Assembly: GCA_963575745.1 (NCBI GenBank)
Contig: CAUYUJ010014190.1
Span: forward strand, 271,264-335,263
Length of the DNA stretch: 64,000 nucleotides
Direction: 5' to 3'
From: Prorocentrum cordatum
Lineage: Eukaryota > Sar > Dinophyceae > Prorocentrales > Prorocentraceae
Shown: piece by piece, positions 62,125 to 64,000 of the stretch
Numbering within the stretch: position 1 is the first letter of the stretch
Layout of the letters: every line of letters begins with the position of its first letter
Made by a program: the position numbers and the translations under genes
The notes under the pieces: model-generated
Databases searched by the model: none
Told to the model about the DNA's origin: nothing
What the model saw: the letters and a program-made list of their open reading frames with translations, nothing else

Positions 62125-62252
62125 TCCAGGCTATCTTGGAGGGCCTGGGGGGGTCTGGGGACGATGTTTTGGAGGGTTTTCCCACGGGGGAGGTCTGAAA
62201 TGGCTTGTCTTGGAGGGTCCAGACCCCCTCCCTTTTATTACAACATCTGGAG
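62125..62252 (+). repeat. MITE family A, 5'-truncated copy
   Basis: Starts inside the element (tccaggctatcttggagggc) and keeps the right end tattacaacatctggag followed by TA. Confidence 0.85.
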
Positions 62253-62368
62253 TACCTTCCACACGCATGCCCGTTTCGGAAGTTGCTCTTCCACGCGATT
62301 GCCACGTCCAGTCTACCCGCCTGCCACGCCGGGCGGTAATTCGCCCGAGCGTGTCCCGGCTTGACGCT

Positions 62369-62468
62369 TCGCGACGGTGCCGCCACTTCGCCGCTGGAGG
62401 AACAGTGGTAGGGCGCAACCCATCACGCCTGATCGCGCCCGCTCAAGAGGTCGCGACGGTGCCGCCAC
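62369..62468 (+). repeat. 17-bp direct repeat
   Basis: cgcgacggtgccgccac at 62369 and 62452. Confidence 0.6.
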
Positions 62469-63215
62469 ATTGTTGGCATATGAAGACAATGCGATCACGA
62501 TTCCTGTTACACGCTTGGCCCATCATATCAGGAATTGGCTTACCAGAAGGTGCCCCGAGATAATGTGTGCTTCCCCATTGGCCCACAGGGCCCTGGGACC
62601 CCTCACGAAGCTCAGACTCGACGAGGGATGGGTCACTAGAGATTCCACCGGATTTCGTATTATCGCATTCTCGCATTACAAAAGTGGTTTCGAATTTTCG
62701 GAATGATGGCGTGGGCGTTGGTAGTTGAGCCAGCGTGCAGCTACATCTTGAAACGTCACAACCTTGCTTGTCCGGATATTGCGAACCATCATTGTGTAGT
62801 CCGAAATGAGGTGGTTCGCAGAGATGGGGTCCTACGTGGATTGCCTGCGCAACCGACAGACAGCCGCCGCAGATTACGCAGTGGTGGTAAATCTTCGTTG
62901 GGGGGCTTGCAATTGCGCATGCGAACACCAGTACCCAGACACCCAACGTCATGATTTTTGTCAAACTGTCGACCCCCAGAGGTCTCGACCCATCCCTCGG
63001 GACTGGCTTTGCATCCTGAGTCGGCTTTTGACCTTCCCGAGGCCCAGGGAGGGTTTTTTTTAGAGGCCGAAAGTAGCGAAAACACTCCCCGTTGTGATTT
63101 TTCATGGCGCGGGGGGGTCTGGGCAACACTCCCCATCCTGGGCGCCGCAGTTCTCGCCGAGCGCCTCCGCGCGCGTAAGCGCGCGCCGAGGCGCGCCGCC
63201 GCCGCCGCCAGGGCG
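62469..63215. other. Intron K-L, unique sequence
   Basis: No exon or repeat recognised. Confidence 0.3.
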
Positions 63216-63265
63216 TCGTCGTCGTCGTCGTCGTCGTCGTCGGCGTCGGCGTCGGCGTCTGCGTT

Positions 63266-63317
<52 letters not shown>

Positions 63318-63345
63318 ACGGCGGCGTCGGCGGCGTCGTCGACCA
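63216..63345 (+). repeat. (TCG)n/(GGCGTC)n array
   Basis: Ends shortly before exon L. Confidence 0.9.
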
Positions 63346-63382
63346 CCGCGTCTTTCGTTCCAGTCGGCCCCCCGGTCCGCAG

Positions 63383-63514
63383 GAGGTGCAGCGCGAGGGC
63401 TTCGGCGCGCTGCTGGCCCTCGCGAACGGCAGCCCGGCGGGGCTCGACCTCGGCGAGGGCGCGGCGGAGGCCTGCCGGGAGGCGGCGGCGCTGTGGCCGG
63501 CGCTGCTGGGCGAG
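63383..63514 (+). CDS. Armadillo-like gene, exon L
   Basis: 132 nt, phase 0: EVQREGFGALLALANGSPAG, LDLGEGAAEACREAAALWPA, LLGE. EVQREGFGALLALA is a textbook second helix and joins exon K in frame across a 14.4-kb intron that contains Copia element 2. Acceptor tccgcag, donor GC (gcggggccg). The gene continues beyond the window. Confidence 0.68.
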
Positions 63515-63624
63515 GCGGGGCCGCCCAGGGCCCACGAGCCGATCTCGACGAGGAAGAGACGCCAGAGAGAGAAAGATTTGGCAGTTGTGACCGATTCTAG
63601 GTCGATGTTGCCCCCCCCCCCCCC

Positions 63625-63815
63625 GTCGTGGAGGATGAGGAGGAGGAGGAGGAGGAGGAGGGAGGGGAGGAGGAGGAGAGGAGAGGAGGAGGAGGAGGAG
63701 GAGGTGGAGGAGGAGGAGGAGGAGGAAGGAGGAGGAGGAGGAGGAGGAGGAGGAGGAGGTGGAGGAGGAGGAGGAGGAGGAGGAGGAGGAGGAGATGGAG
63801 GAGGAGGAGGAGGAT
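63625..63815 (+). repeat. (GGA)n purine tract
   Basis: Purine array; the remaining bases to 64000 are GC-rich without a recognised exon. Confidence 0.93.
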
Positions 63816-64000
63816 CACGCCTGAGCCGTGCGACGAGCACGCGAATGGGGGCCCGGGCAGCACCTCCCGGTGGGGGCCGCGGCGCGTGCTGTGCGGGGGC
63901 CTCGAGGCGGGGGTCAGGGCAAACGGGGGTCGGCCTGGGCGCCAGATCCTGCGGGATCCTGCGAAGACCCCCTCTGGCTGACCTGGGTTAGCGAGCCGTT

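Overview
The window reads as nuclear DNA of a dinoflagellate. It is GC-rich and crowded with purine/pyrimidine microsatellites and small inverted-repeat elements. It carries two Copia-type LTR retrotransposons, and tiny phase-0 exons bounded by GT, GC or GA donors and AG acceptors. One LTR contains a 13-nt match to the 3' half of the dinoflagellate trans-spliced leader as I remember it. No bacterial-style operon, tRNA, rRNA or CRISPR array was recognised. Almost all long open frames outside the retroelements are translations of microsatellites.

Layout. 0-6.4 kb: palindromic MITE-like elements and two convincing minus-strand exon-like segments (516-610, 5461-5614), both abutting inverted-repeat ends. 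6.9-16.4 kb: a near-intact minus-strand Copia element (9,485 bp, 142-bp LTRs) inside a (CTC)n tract. 16.4-25.7 kb: a T-rich tract, a 359-bp satellite, hairpin elements and microsatellites. 25.7-63.5 kb: a plus-strand series of at least twelve short exons (all multiples of 3 nt) that together read as an armadillo/HEAT-like repeat protein. Its introns hold (CAT)n arrays, satellites, a ~1-kb tandem duplication (43-45.4 kb), MITEs and a second, plus-strand Copia element (51.9-59.0 kb, 84-bp LTRs, inside a GGA tract).

Most interesting points. (1) Two introns of the armadillo-like gene (29707-29861 and 38529-38786) are homologous to each other and have matching terminal inverted repeats with the splice sites at the element ends. 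They look like introner elements, that is, transposons that created introns. Other introns of the gene carry 9-16 bp direct repeats across the splice junctions, as expected from target duplication. (2) Both Copia polyproteins contain a domain resembling C5-cytosine methyltransferases, placed before the integrase in one element and after it in the other. (3) The LTR of the second element carries the spliced-leader-like motif. (4) A 580-bp segment bracketed by MITE termini contains a coding-like exon, a possible Pack-MITE-style capture.

Limits. Exon boundaries and repeat families were assigned by eye. No alignment, database search or RNA evidence was available. The armadillo-like gene is certainly incomplete here (start and end not seen, internal exons may be missing).
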